In this document: positions 46,276-54,590 of the stretch, in pieces | How positions within the stretch are numbered: position 1 is the first letter of the stretch | How the letters are laid out: every line of letters starts with the position of its first letter | Origin: Mesorhizobium ciceri biovar biserrulae WSM1271 | GTDB lineage: Bacteria > Pseudomonadota > Alphaproteobacteria > Rhizobiales > Rhizobiaceae | Direction: 5' to 3' | DNA length: 64,000 bases | NCBI RefSeq assembly: GCF_000185905.1 | Contig: NC_014923.1 | Span: 1,883,501 to 1,947,500, forward strand | The notes under the pieces: generated by a model | The model's database searches: none | Told to the model about the DNA's origin: nothing | The model's input: only the letters and a program-made list of their open reading frames with translations | Position numbers and translations under genes: made by a program

Positions 46276-47774
46276 GCGACGAGGTCCGTCTTGCGGATGT
46301 GGTCAGCAACGCGCAGCGCTTGGGCTGCAATCGACAGCGCTGGGTTGACCGCCGCCGAGTTCGGCAGGAAACCGGCGTCGACGACGAACAGGTTCCGGTG
46401 GTCGAAGGAGCGGCAGTAGGGGTCGAGCGCCGCCGTCGCCGGATCGTCGCCCATCTTGATCGTGCCGCATTGATGCGACGGCGTGCGCTTGTCGAAGGGG
46501 CGCGACAGCACGATGGGATAGCCGCAGGCGCGGAAGTTTTCGCGCATTACCTTGTTCAGCCCGTCGAGCGACTGCATGTTGGAGCGCCGCCACTGCATGA
46601 TGATGTCCTTGCCGTCGACCATGATGCGGCTTTCCGGGTCGGGCAGGTCTTCGCACATAAGGTACCAGTCGACGGCGTGGCCGGCCATGAAGTCGAGCGC
46701 GAATCCCGGCGTGTACTTGACATTGGCCCGCAGCATGTTGCCGTCGATCTTGCCGAGCAGTTGGACGTTCCCCAGCGGCTTACCGCCCTTGCCGTCGGAC
46801 AGATAGTAGTCGTTGAGCATCAGCGTCTTCTGGTAGACGGCATCGTTGCGGCGGCGCGGATCGATCGCCAGCATGGCGCTGGAATTGTGGTTCATGAAAT
46901 TGCGCCCGACCTGATCGGAGCGGTTGGCAAGGCCCTTGCCATCAGGAGACGGTGATCGCAGCAGGATGACGGCGGAATTGACCGCGCCAGCGGAGAGGAT
47001 GACCAGTTTCGGCGCGACCTTTTTCAGCTCACCATTCTGCCGATAGTGGATGGCAGCAATGGTTTTGCCGTCGGTCGATGCCTCCAGGTACTCGACATAA
47101 CAGCCGGTCTCGAGCCGGATGTTGGTGTCCTTCAGGGCCGCCGTCAGCGGTCCTGTCTGCGCGTCGACCTTGCCCTGGCCGGTGTTGGGAAACGCATCCC
47201 AGCCGGTCTTGCCCTCTTTCAGCCAGGTGTCGATGTCGACGCCGAGCGGCAGCGAGGCCGGATGCAGGCCGAGGTTTTTCAGCTCGGCGCGGGCGCGGGC
47301 GATCGGCGCCTCGTCGGGCACCGGCTTGTAGGCGTAGGGGATCGAATGGAACGGCTCGGTCGGATCCTCGCCCAGTGCACCGCGCACGCGAAACAGCTGT
47401 TCGGCTTTCGAATACCAGGGCTCGAATTCCTCATAGGAGAACGGCCATGCCGGCGAGACCCCGCCAAAGTGCTCCATGGCGGCGAAATCTTCCTTGCGGT
47501 AGCGGATCAGCACCGCGCCATAGAACTTCGAATTGCCGCCGACATAATAATAATTGCCGGGGTTGAAGGCGGCGCCGCCGGCCTCACGCCACATCTCCTT
47601 CGGCCTATAATGGCCGTCGACGAAGATCGAGCGCGTGTCGCGCGCGTGCGGCGTCGCCGGCAACGGCTCGCCGCGCTCGAGCATCAAGATCGAGGCGCCG
47701 CTGCCGGCAAGGCCGGAAGCGATCGTGGCGCCGCCGATGCCGGAGCCGATGATGACGATGTCCGGATTTCTCAT
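46272..47774 (-). CDS. GMC family oxidoreductase (sugar/polyol dehydrogenase-like)
   Basis: This 500-residue flavoprotein has DIVIIGSGIGGATIASGLAG at the N-terminus, YYYVGGNSKFYGAVLIRYR, LVILSAGAVNSAVILLRS and the C-terminal THQC-like region (TPSHQCGTIKMGDDP), with VVDAGFLPNSAAVNPALSI. It is closer to membrane-linked gluconate or fructose dehydrogenase-type GMC enzymes than to choline dehydrogenase. It has no signal peptide, so it is cytosolic. It follows the ABC ATPase gene after an 88-nt gap holding a palindromic repeat. Confidence 0.9.
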   Translation of the reverse strand: MRNPDIVIIGSGIGGATIASGLAGSGASILMLERGEPLPATPHARDTRSIFVDGHYRPKEMWREAGGAAFNPGNYYYVGGNSKFYGAVLIRYRKEDFAAMEHFGGVSPAWPFSYEEFEPWYSKAEQLFRVRGALGEDPTEPFHSIPYAYKPVPDEAPIARARAELKNLGLHPASLPLGVDIDTWLKEGKTGWDAFPNTGQGKVDAQTGPLTAALKDTNIRLETGCYVEYLEASTDGKTIAAIHYRQNGELKKVAPKLVILSAGAVNSAVILLRSPSPDGKGLANRSDQVGRNFMNHNSSAMLAIDPRRRNDAVYQKTLMLNDYYLSDGKGGKPLGNVQLLGKIDGNMLRANVKYTPGFALDFMAGHAVDWYLMCEDLPDPESRIMVDGKDIIMQWRRSNMQSLDGLNKVMRENFRACGYPIVLSRPFDKRTPSHQCGTIKMGDDPATAALDPYCRSFDHRNLFVVDAGFLPNSAAVNPALSIAAQALRVADHIRKTDLVA

Positions 47775-47783
47775 GGCCTAAAT

Positions 47784-47864
47784 CGCGTCCCGACGCGCTT
47801 TAGTTTTTTGTTTTGATGCATGTCGTTGCCCCAAAACCGGATCCACTTTTGGGCGACATACATC
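47784..47864. repeat. Palindromic intergenic repeat between ATPase and GMC genes
   Basis: It has two parts. The first is a 6-bp stem CGCGTC/GACGCG (47784-47797) followed on the plus strand by a T-run. The second is a large inverted repeat with left arm GATGCATGTCG and CCCCAAAA (47815-47836), right arm TTTTGGG and CGACATACATC (47847-47864). This arrangement (ATGTCG, CCCAAAACCGG, TTTTGGGCGACAT) is familiar from many rhizobial intergenic regions. It touches the ATPase stop codon. Confidence 0.65.
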
Positions 47865-48978
47865 AGCGAATACGGGTCTCGGTCGCCGGATCGAAGAACA
47901 CCGCCTTTGTCAGGTTGAAGGCGAGCGGCGTGTTGGTGCCCGGCTGAATGTTGGCGTCGGCGCGCAGCCGCGCCACCACGCCCTTGCCGCCGAGATTGGT
48001 GACGGCGAAGGTGTCCGAACCTGCCGGCTCGACGACCTCGATGTGACAGTCCGCGGTTGCGATGTGCGAGGCGTTGCGCTCGGCACCTTCCGGATCGGTC
48101 AGGGCTTCGGGACGGACACCGAAGATGATCGGCTTGCCCTGGAATGCCGACAGGCCCGCCGGCGCATTGGCCATCGGCAGGTTGATCGGCTCGCGCGCCT
48201 CGCGCTGCAGCACGACGGACAACGCATTGCCTGACGTACCGATCGTCGCCGGGATCAGGTTCATCGCCGGCGAGCCCATGAAGTCGGCGACGAAGAGATT
48301 GCTCGGGTTGTTGTAGATTTCGGCCGGCGTGCCGAACTGCTGCACCTCGCCGTCGCGCATCACGGCGATCTTGGTCGCCAGCGTCATCGCCTCGATCTGG
48401 TCGTGGGTGACGTAGACGATGGTGGTGCCGGTGGTGGCATGCAGGCGCTTGATCTCGATGCGCATGTCGACGCGCAGCTTGGCGTCGAGGTTGGACAAAG
48501 GCTCGTCGAAAAGGAACAGTTTGGGGTCGCGCACCAGCGCCCGGCCCATGGCGACGCGCTGGCGCTGGCCGCCCGAAAGCTGGCTCGGCTTGCGCTGCAA
48601 GAGGTGGCCGATCTGCAGCACCTTGGCCACCTTGTCGATCGCCTTCTGGCGCTCCGCCGCCGGCACGCCGCGCATCTCCATGCCGAAGGAGATGTTTCCG
48701 GCCACCGTCATGTTCGGGTAGAGCGCATAGCTCTGGAACACCATGGCGATGTCGCGCTTGGAGGGGTGCAGATCGTTGATGGCGCGGCCGTCGACCCGGA
48801 TTTCGCCCGAGGTGATCGTCTCCAGGCCGGCGATGGTGTTGAGCAAAGTGGACTTGCCGCAGCCGGAAGGGCCGACCAGCACCAGGAAACCGCCTTTCTC
48901 GAGCTCGACATCGATCCCTTTCAGGATCTCGACCTGGCCGAAGCGCTTTCTCAGACCATCAATTTCCAGAAAAGCCAT
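47863..48978 (-). CDS. ABC sugar transporter ATP-binding protein (UgpC/MalK type)
   Basis: This 371-residue ATPase has Walker A VGPSGCGKST, FQSYALYPNMTV (Q-loop), signature QLSGGQRQRVAMGRALV, Walker B LFLFDEPLSNLDA and VYVTHDQIEAM. The C-terminal MalK-like regulatory domain follows (about 235-371; GVRPEAL). The start at 48978 is chosen because it opens the AFLEIDGLRKRFG strand typical of UgpC. It lies 4 nt after the second permease and completes a CUT1 importer. Confidence 0.95.
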   Translation of the reverse strand: MAFLEIDGLRKRFGQVEILKGIDVELEKGGFLVLVGPSGCGKSTLLNTIAGLETITSGEIRVDGRAINDLHPSKRDIAMVFQSYALYPNMTVAGNISFGMEMRGVPAAERQKAIDKVAKVLQIGHLLQRKPSQLSGGQRQRVAMGRALVRDPKLFLFDEPLSNLDAKLRVDMRIEIKRLHATTGTTIVYVTHDQIEAMTLATKIAVMRDGEVQQFGTPAEIYNNPSNLFVADFMGSPAMNLIPATIGTSGNALSVVLQREAREPINLPMANAPAGLSAFQGKPIIFGVRPEALTDPEGAERNASHIATADCHIEVVEPAGSDTFAVTNLGGKGVVARLRADANIQPGTNTPLAFNLTKAVFFDPATETRIR

Positions 48979-48982
48979 CAGA

Positions 48983-49927
48983 TCATCCTTTGACGGCGCC
49001 AGCCATGAGACCGCGCACGAAGTAGCGGCCGGCGAGCACATAGACGAGAAGGGTGGGCAGTGCCGCGATCATCGCGGCGGCCATGTTGACGTTGTATTCG
49101 ACGACGCCGGTCGAGGTGTTGACGACGTTGTTGAGCGCCACCGTCATCGGCATCGCGTCGCCGGTGCCGGCGTAAGCCGAGGCGAAGAGGAAGTCGTTCC
49201 AGATGTTGGTGAACTGGTAGATGACGGTGACGACGAAGATCGGCATTGAGTTCGGCAGCATGATGCGGCGGAAGATCTGGAAGAAGGATGCGCCGTCGAC
49301 CTGTGCCGCCTTGACCAGTTCGGTCGGAAACGCCTCGTAGTAGTTGCGGAAGAACAGCGTGGTGAAGCCGATGCCGTAGACGACGTGGACGAAGACCAGG
49401 TTGACCGTCGGGTTGCCGAGACCGAAGCTCGTTCCGACCGAGTTCTGCAGTGTGACGCCGAAGCGGCCGAGGCTGCCGAGGATGGTCGCCATCGGCAGCA
49501 GCACCGACTGGAACGGAATGAAGCAGGCGAACAGCATCAGCCCGAACACCAGCGTCGCGCCGCGAAAACGCCATTTGGTCAGAACGTAGCCGTTCAGCGC
49601 GCCCAGCATGGTCGAAATCAGAACGGCCGGAACCACCATCTTGATGGAGTTCCAGAAATAGCCCTTGATGCCGGCGCAGGTGAGGCCGACGCAGGTCTCG
49701 CCCCACGCCTTCAGCCACGGGTCGAAGGTCGGCGCCTTGGGCAGCGCCAGCATGTTGCCGTTCTGGATCTCGTCCATGGTCTTGAACGAGGTCACCAGCA
49801 TGACGAACAGCGGCATCAGGTAAAACAGCGCAAACAGAGCCAGCAGCCCGTAGATGACGATGCGGTTGATGACCTTGACGTTGACGCCGCCGGAGGCCTG
49901 GTGGGCGGGAGTGGTGACGGCGCTCAT
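48983..49927 (-). CDS. ABC sugar transporter permease (CUT1, MalG-like)
   Basis: This 314-residue permease has six helices, beginning VIYGLLALFALFYLMPLFVM, and an EAA loop near VKAAQVDGASFFQIFRRIMLP. MalG-like features are GYVLTKWRFRG and FTNIWNDFLFASA. It resembles glucose/mannose-type GtsC permeases. It overlaps the upstream permease by 4 nt (ATGA), and the ATPase follows by 4 nt. Confidence 0.93.
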   Translation of the reverse strand: MSAVTTPAHQASGGVNVKVINRIVIYGLLALFALFYLMPLFVMLVTSFKTMDEIQNGNMLALPKAPTFDPWLKAWGETCVGLTCAGIKGYFWNSIKMVVPAVLISTMLGALNGYVLTKWRFRGATLVFGLMLFACFIPFQSVLLPMATILGSLGRFGVTLQNSVGTSFGLGNPTVNLVFVHVVYGIGFTTLFFRNYYEAFPTELVKAAQVDGASFFQIFRRIMLPNSMPIFVVTVIYQFTNIWNDFLFASAYAGTGDAMPMTVALNNVVNTSTGVVEYNVNMAAAMIAALPTLLVYVLAGRYFVRGLMAGAVKG

Positions 49928-50880
49928 CGCGGCTTCTCCCGCAGTTCCGAATAGAGATAGGGCACGATGATGGCGACGATGGTCATCAGCATGATCACCG
50001 CACTGGCGGAGCCGACGGCCATTTCGTTGCGCTTGAACGTGTACTCATACATGAAGTTGGACGGCAGCCACGCCGAGCCGCCGGGCCCGCCGCTGGTCAG
50101 TGCGACCACGAGATCGTAGGACTTGATGGCGAGATGCGCGAGCACGATGAAGGCCGACAGGAAGATCGGCCGCAGCAGCGGAATGACGATGCGGCGATAG
50201 AGCTGGAAGGTGGTGGCGCCATCGATCTGCGCCGCCTTCATGATCTCGCCGTCGATGCCGCGCAGGCCAGCCAGGAACATCGCCATGATGAAGCCGGAGG
50301 CCTGCCAGACGCCGGCAATGACCACTGTGTAGATGACGAAATCCTTGTTCTTGATCCAGTCGAAATGGAAGCTCGTCCAGCCCCATTGATGCAAGGTCTG
50401 CTCGAGACCGAGGCCGGGATCGAGGAACCATTTCCAGGCGACGCCGGTGACGATGAAGGACAGCGCCATCGGATAGAGATAGATCGGCCTCAACACGCCT
50501 TCGCCGCGGATCTTCTGGTCGAGCAGGATGGCCAGGAACAGGCCGAGCGCCAGGCAGATTGCGATGTAGAGGAAACCGAAAATACCCATATTGGTGATCG
50601 ACGTGTACCAGCTCGACGGCGGGTCGGTGTCGAAGGTCCAGCCCCACAGCCGCTGATAGGCGCGCGAGCCGGTTAGGACATAGGACGGGAAGGTCTTGGA
50701 ATTGGTGAAGGACAGATAAATCGTCCACAGGATGAAGCCGTAGACGAAGACGATGGTGATGCCGAAGCTCGGCGCCAGCACGATCTTCGGCAATGCGTCC
50801 TGCAGGCGCGAGCGCACCGAGGCGCGTGGCCGCGCATGCTCCGGCGTCAGCTTGATCTGGCTTGTCGCTACCGTGCTCAT
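49924..50880 (-). CDS. ABC sugar transporter permease (CUT1, MalF-like)
   Basis: This 318-residue permease has a cytosolic N-terminus of about 30 residues, then VLAPSFGITIVFVYGFILW, IAICLALGLFLAILLDQ, and an EAA loop MKAAQIDGATTFQLYRRIV. The GSAWLPSNFMYEYTFK stretch is typical of GtsB-like permeases. It is the first of the two permeases and is separated from the binding-protein gene by a 101-nt gap with a strong hairpin. Confidence 0.93.
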   Translation of the reverse strand: MSTVATSQIKLTPEHARPRASVRSRLQDALPKIVLAPSFGITIVFVYGFILWTIYLSFTNSKTFPSYVLTGSRAYQRLWGWTFDTDPPSSWYTSITNMGIFGFLYIAICLALGLFLAILLDQKIRGEGVLRPIYLYPMALSFIVTGVAWKWFLDPGLGLEQTLHQWGWTSFHFDWIKNKDFVIYTVVIAGVWQASGFIMAMFLAGLRGIDGEIMKAAQIDGATTFQLYRRIVIPLLRPIFLSAFIVLAHLAIKSYDLVVALTSGGPGGSAWLPSNFMYEYTFKRNEMAVGSASAVIMLMTIVAIIVPYLYSELREKPR

Positions 50881-50940
50881 GGGGCTCCTCCCGTCGACTC
50901 GCGGCCAACCAGCTTCGCGGATCTATGTTCGCGGATCTGG

Positions 50941-50966
50941 GCCTTCCCCGCCGGAGCGGGGAAGGC
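50941..50966. other. Intercistronic hairpin after the sugar-binding-protein gene
   Basis: A perfect 11-bp stem (GCCTTCCCCGC with GCGGGGAAGGC, loop CGGA) lies 15 nt past the stop of the binding-protein gene. No T-run follows it on the minus strand, so it is more likely a 3'-end stabiliser that favours binding-protein expression than a full terminator. Confidence 0.7.
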
Positions 50967-50981
50967 GTTTTTGGCGCGTGC

Positions 50982-52235
50982 TTACTTGGCGTCGTCGATC
51001 GCCTTGACCAGCTCGGTCACGGCTTCGTCCGAGGTCTTGATCTGACCATGGACGAATTTGGAGACGACATCCTTATAGGCATTGGCGACCGCCGGAGGCG
51101 CGCCATAGCCCTGGGCCAGCGAGCCGAACAGCGTGCCGCCTTCATTGGCTGCCTTCAGGTCGGCGATGCCCTTCTTGCCGCAAGCGTCGAAGTCGGTGTC
51201 CGGAACGTCGGTACGGGCCGGGACCGAACCCTTGACGACGTTGAAGGCCGACTGGAAGCTCTTCGACAGGGTGGCGGTGGCCAGTGCGACCTGGGCGGCC
51301 TTGCGGTCGTCGGGAACATTGAACATGCCGAACATGTCGGAGTTGTAGATCACCGAGCCGTCGGTGCCCGGGAAGCGATAGCACAGGAAGTCGGTGCCCG
51401 GGGTCTTGTTGGCGGCGTGGAACTCGCCCTTCGCCCAGTCGCCCATGACCTGCACCAGGGCATCGCCCTTGATGACCATGGCGGTGGCAAGGTTCCAGTC
51501 GCGGCCCGAGAAGTTGGGGTCGACATAGGTGACGAGCTTGGCCAGATTGTCGAACGACTTCTTCATCGTGTCGGACTTCAGGGACTCGTCATCGAGGTCG
51601 TTGAAGGCCTTCTTGTAGAACTCGGGTCCGCCGGTCGACAGCACGACGGAGTCGAACATGGTGGCTTCCTGCCAGTTCTGGCCGCCGAGAGCGAGCGGGA
51701 TCACGCCTGCCGCCTTGGCCTTGTCGAGCAGGGCAACGAAGTCGTCGAAGGTCTTCGGCTCGGTGCCGCCGATCTTGTCCAGGACGGCCTTGTTGATCCA
51801 CAGCCAGTTGACCGAGTGAACATTGACCGGCGCCGCGACCCACTTGCCGTCATAGACCGAAAACTTCTGCAGGGCTGCCGGAACGGACTTGTCCCAGCCT
51901 TCCTTCTTCGCCGTTTCGGTCAGGTCGCCCATGACGCCGGCGGCTGCATAGTCGAGCACGGTGTAGCCGAGCATCTGCGAGGCGGTCGGATAATTGCCGG
52001 CCGCGACCATCGCCTTCAGCGCGGTCATGGCGGCATCGCCGCCGCCGCCGGCCACCGGCACATCCTTCCAGGCATAGCCTTCCTTGGCCAGATCGCCTTT
52101 GAGGACGTTGAGGGCAGCCGCTTCGCCGCCTGACGTCCACCAATGCAGCATCTGCACTTCCTTGACGTCCTCGGCATGGGCCGCGAAAGCGAGCCCCGAT
52201 GCGAGAGCCGTTCCGATAAGCAGTTTGCGCAACAT
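50982..52235 (-). CDS. ABC sugar transporter substrate-binding protein (CUT1)
   Basis: This 417-residue periplasmic protein has a signal peptide ([21 protein letters not shown], cut before EDVKE). The mature start [20 protein letters not shown] is typical of glucose/mannose-type binding proteins, and [30 protein letters not shown] and [10 protein letters not shown] follow. The start at 52235 has GGAGG 6 nt upstream; an in-frame start at 52256 would precede the signal sequence. It binds a sugar-like ligand for the permease pair downstream. It lies 57 nt after the aldehyde dehydrogenase gene. Confidence 0.93.
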   Translation of the reverse strand: MLRKLLIGTALASGLAFAAHAEDVKEVQMLHWWTSGGEAAALNVLKGDLAKEGYAWKDVPVAGGGGDAAMTALKAMVAAGNYPTASQMLGYTVLDYAAAGVMGDLTETAKKEGWDKSVPAALQKFSVYDGKWVAAPVNVHSVNWLWINKAVLDKIGGTEPKTFDDFVALLDKAKAAGVIPLALGGQNWQEATMFDSVVLSTGGPEFYKKAFNDLDDESLKSDTMKKSFDNLAKLVTYVDPNFSGRDWNLATAMVIKGDALVQVMGDWAKGEFHAANKTPGTDFLCYRFPGTDGSVIYNSDMFGMFNVPDDRKAAQVALATATLSKSFQSAFNVVKGSVPARTDVPDTDFDACGKKGIADLKAANEGGTLFGSLAQGYGAPPAVANAYKDVVSKFVHGQIKTSDEAVTELVKAIDDAK

Positions 52236-52292
52236 GTACTTCCTCCCTTGTTGCATTACACGACCGGCGGATGCCGCCGGGTTCTTCTCAAC

Positions 52293-53804
52293 TCAGCCGA
52301 CCCACCACCCGGTGCGCTGGCCGCGATGAAACTGGATTGTCTTTTCCTCGGTATAATCCTCGACGGCGCGTTTGCCGAGTTCGCGTCCGAGACCGGACTG
52401 CTTGTAGCCTCCGAAAGGCAACTCGGGATAACCTTCCATGAACGTGTTCACCCAAACGGTTCCCGAACGCACGCCGCGCGCGACCGACATGCAAGTGTCG
52501 ATGCTGGCGCTCCACACGCCTGCCGACAAACCATAGGGCGTGTTGTTGGCGATGTGCAACGCCTTTTCAATCGATTCAAAAGTCAGCACCGAGAGCACCG
52601 GGCCGAACACTTCCTCGCGCGCTATGGCCATGTCCTCGGTGACGCCGCGGATGATGGTGGGATCGAGGTATTGACCGATATTGGAGGCCAATTGCTTGCC
52701 TCCGCTGTAGATGCTGCTGCCCTCGGTTGCGGCTGCCGCAACGTAACCGGCCACCTTGGCCAAATGGTCGGACGAGATCATCGCGCCGACCTTGGTTTGG
52801 TCATCGAGCGGATCGCCGACCGTGACCCTGGCGGTAAGCGCCTTGACGGCGCCGAGAAAATCGTCGGCGATCGCCTCGTGCACGATCAGCCGGCTGCCGG
52901 CATTGCAGCACTCGCCGGCATTGAAGAAGCCGCCGAACACCGCCGCATCGGCGGCCGCTTCGAGGTCGGCGTCCTGGAAGACGATCTGGCCGTTCTTGCC
53001 GCCGAGCTCCATCGAGACTTTCTTCAGCGACTGCGCGGCGGATGCCATCGTCATCTTGCCGACGCGGGTGGAGCCGGTGAACGAGACCATTTCGACCAGC
53101 GGATGGCTGACCATCGGCGCACCGACATCGGCGCCAAGTCCGGCCAGGATATTGACGGCGCCGGCGGGCAGGCCGGCCTGCATCAGGATGTCGCCGAGCA
53201 CGAAGGTCGAGGCCGAGGTCATTTCGCTCGGCTTGACCACCGCCGTGCAGCCGGCGGCGAGCGCGAAGGGCAGTTTCTGGCTGACGATCAGGAACGGGAA
53301 ATTCCACGGGGTGATGATCGAGACGACGCCGATCGGTTCGCGCAGGACGACACCCAGCATGGCGTCGCCGAGATTCGCGTAGGTTTCACCATGCAGGGTG
53401 CGGGCAAGCGAGGCGGCATAGCGCCAGATGTCGACGGCGCCGCCGATCTCGCCGCGTGCCTGGGCGATCGGTTTGCCCGATTCCAGTGCGTCGAGCCGGG
53501 CGATGTCTTCCAGCCGGCCCTCGATCAGATCAGCTGCCCTGAGCAGGATCGCGGCACGTTCGGCCGCCTTCATGCGCGGCCATGGACCCGTTTCGAAAGC
53601 CCTGTGGGCGGCAAGCACAGCGGCTTCCACTTCGGCCTCACCGGCCTGCGCATAGTGCGAGACGGTGAAGCCGTGGCCGGGGCTGTTTCGAGCAATCGTG
53701 CGGCCGTCGCGGGCATCGACATGCTTGCCGTTGATCAGCAGCTTGTAGCCTTTCGGGGCTTCGGCCGCCTCGGCCGGCATGGCGATCTTCAGGGGTGCGT
53801 TCAT
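52293..53804 (-). CDS. Aldehyde dehydrogenase (betaine-aldehyde dehydrogenase-like)
   Basis: This 503-residue NAD-dependent ALDH shows IITPWNFPFLIVSQKLPFAL, FTGSTRVGKMTM, VSMELGGKNGQIVFQDAD (catalytic Glu) and FNAGECCNAGSRLIVHE (catalytic Cys). The C-terminal PFGGYKQSGLGRELG is usual. It should oxidise the aldehydes made by the GMC enzymes of the same operon. It starts 9 nt after the enoyl-CoA hydratase gene. Confidence 0.93.
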   Translation of the reverse strand: MNAPLKIAMPAEAAEAPKGYKLLINGKHVDARDGRTIARNSPGHGFTVSHYAQAGEAEVEAAVLAAHRAFETGPWPRMKAAERAAILLRAADLIEGRLEDIARLDALESGKPIAQARGEIGGAVDIWRYAASLARTLHGETYANLGDAMLGVVLREPIGVVSIITPWNFPFLIVSQKLPFALAAGCTAVVKPSEMTSASTFVLGDILMQAGLPAGAVNILAGLGADVGAPMVSHPLVEMVSFTGSTRVGKMTMASAAQSLKKVSMELGGKNGQIVFQDADLEAAADAAVFGGFFNAGECCNAGSRLIVHEAIADDFLGAVKALTARVTVGDPLDDQTKVGAMISSDHLAKVAGYVAAAATEGSSIYSGGKQLASNIGQYLDPTIIRGVTEDMAIAREEVFGPVLSVLTFESIEKALHIANNTPYGLSAGVWSASIDTCMSVARGVRSGTVWVNTFMEGYPELPFGGYKQSGLGRELGKRAVEDYTEEKTIQFHRGQRTGWWVG

Positions 53805-53813
53805 ATGTTTGCT

Positions 53814-54590
53814 CTAGGATCTCGAAAAGGCCGGCTTCTGCTTGGCCTTGAAGGCATCGACGCCGGCCTTCAGATCGCCGGTCAGGGCGATGAAGCCGCT
53901 GGCCAGCGCTTCGGTGGCGGCGGCACTTTCCTCGCCTTCGGCGACCGCGATCATCAGCTTGGCGGCTTCCGTCGCCAGCGGGCCGCGCTCGGCGATCTTT
54001 TCCGCCCACGCCTTTGCTTCTTCGTGTGCGTTGCCAGTTGCGACCACCCGGTCGACGATGCCCAGGGCGAGTGCCTCGGGGGCGAGAAGGATCTCGCCGC
54101 CCAGCGCCATGCGGCGCACCGTCTGCGCGCCGAAGCGGCGCACGGCGCGCTGCGTACCGGACCAGCCGGGCACGACGCCAATCGAGGTTTCCGGGAAGCC
54201 TAATTTCACTTGTGTTTCCGCCACGCGCAAGTCGCAAGCCGCAGCCAGTTCCAGGCCGCCGCCCAGCGCATGGCCGGACAGGACGGCGATTGTCGGCTGC
54301 CGCAGCCGCGCCAAGCGGTCGAAGACGCGATGGCCGTAGCGCACCCACTGCACCTGGAAATCGGCGGCACTCATCTGCGCCCAGGCTTCGACATCGCCAC
54401 CGGCGCAAAAGCCCTTGCCTTCGCCGCGCAGCAGCACGACGCGGACGCCCTCGGCCATCTCGGCCGCGTCGAGCGCCGTCTCTAGCGCCCGCAGCATCGG
54501 AATGTCCAGTGCGTTGAATTTCTCCGGCCGGCGCAGCGTGATGGTACCGATGGCGCCATCCTGCTCGAAGGTGACGAGAGGCTCAGCCAC
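53814..54590 (-). CDS. Enoyl-CoA hydratase/isomerase family protein
   Basis: This 258-residue crotonase-fold protein has the oxyanion-hole motifs FCAGGDVEAW and GHALGGGLELAAACD, and both Glu positions used by hydratases appear present (GGGLELAAA and GFPETSIGVVPGWSG). The start is the GTG at 54590, with GGAGG 5 nt upstream and 8-nt overlap with the CoA-transferase gene; the ATG at 54617 has no ribosome-binding site. It would hydrate an enoyl-CoA made after CoA transfer. Another crotonase reaction is possible. Confidence 0.9.
   Translation of the reverse strand: MAEPLVTFEQDGAIGTITLRRPEKFNALDIPMLRALETALDAAEMAEGVRVVLLRGEGKGFCAGGDVEAWAQMSAADFQVQWVRYGHRVFDRLARLRQPTIAVLSGHALGGGLELAAACDLRVAETQVKLGFPETSIGVVPGWSGTQRAVRRFGAQTVRRMALGGEILLAPEALALGIVDRVVATGNAHEEAKAWAEKIAERGPLATEAAKLMIAVAEGEESAAATEALASGFIALTGDLKAGVDAFKAKQKPAFSRS

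Noticed and set aside
47784..47812. CGCGTC hairpin with T-run as a rho-independent terminator
   Set aside because: The T-run follows the stem on the plus strand only, and both neighbouring genes are on the minus strand; it is better explained as part of the palindromic repeat.
52143..54203. 686-codon plus-strand frame across aldehyde dehydrogenase and hydratase genes
   Set aside because: It is antisense to two genes with intact catalytic motifs and shows no domain of its own.
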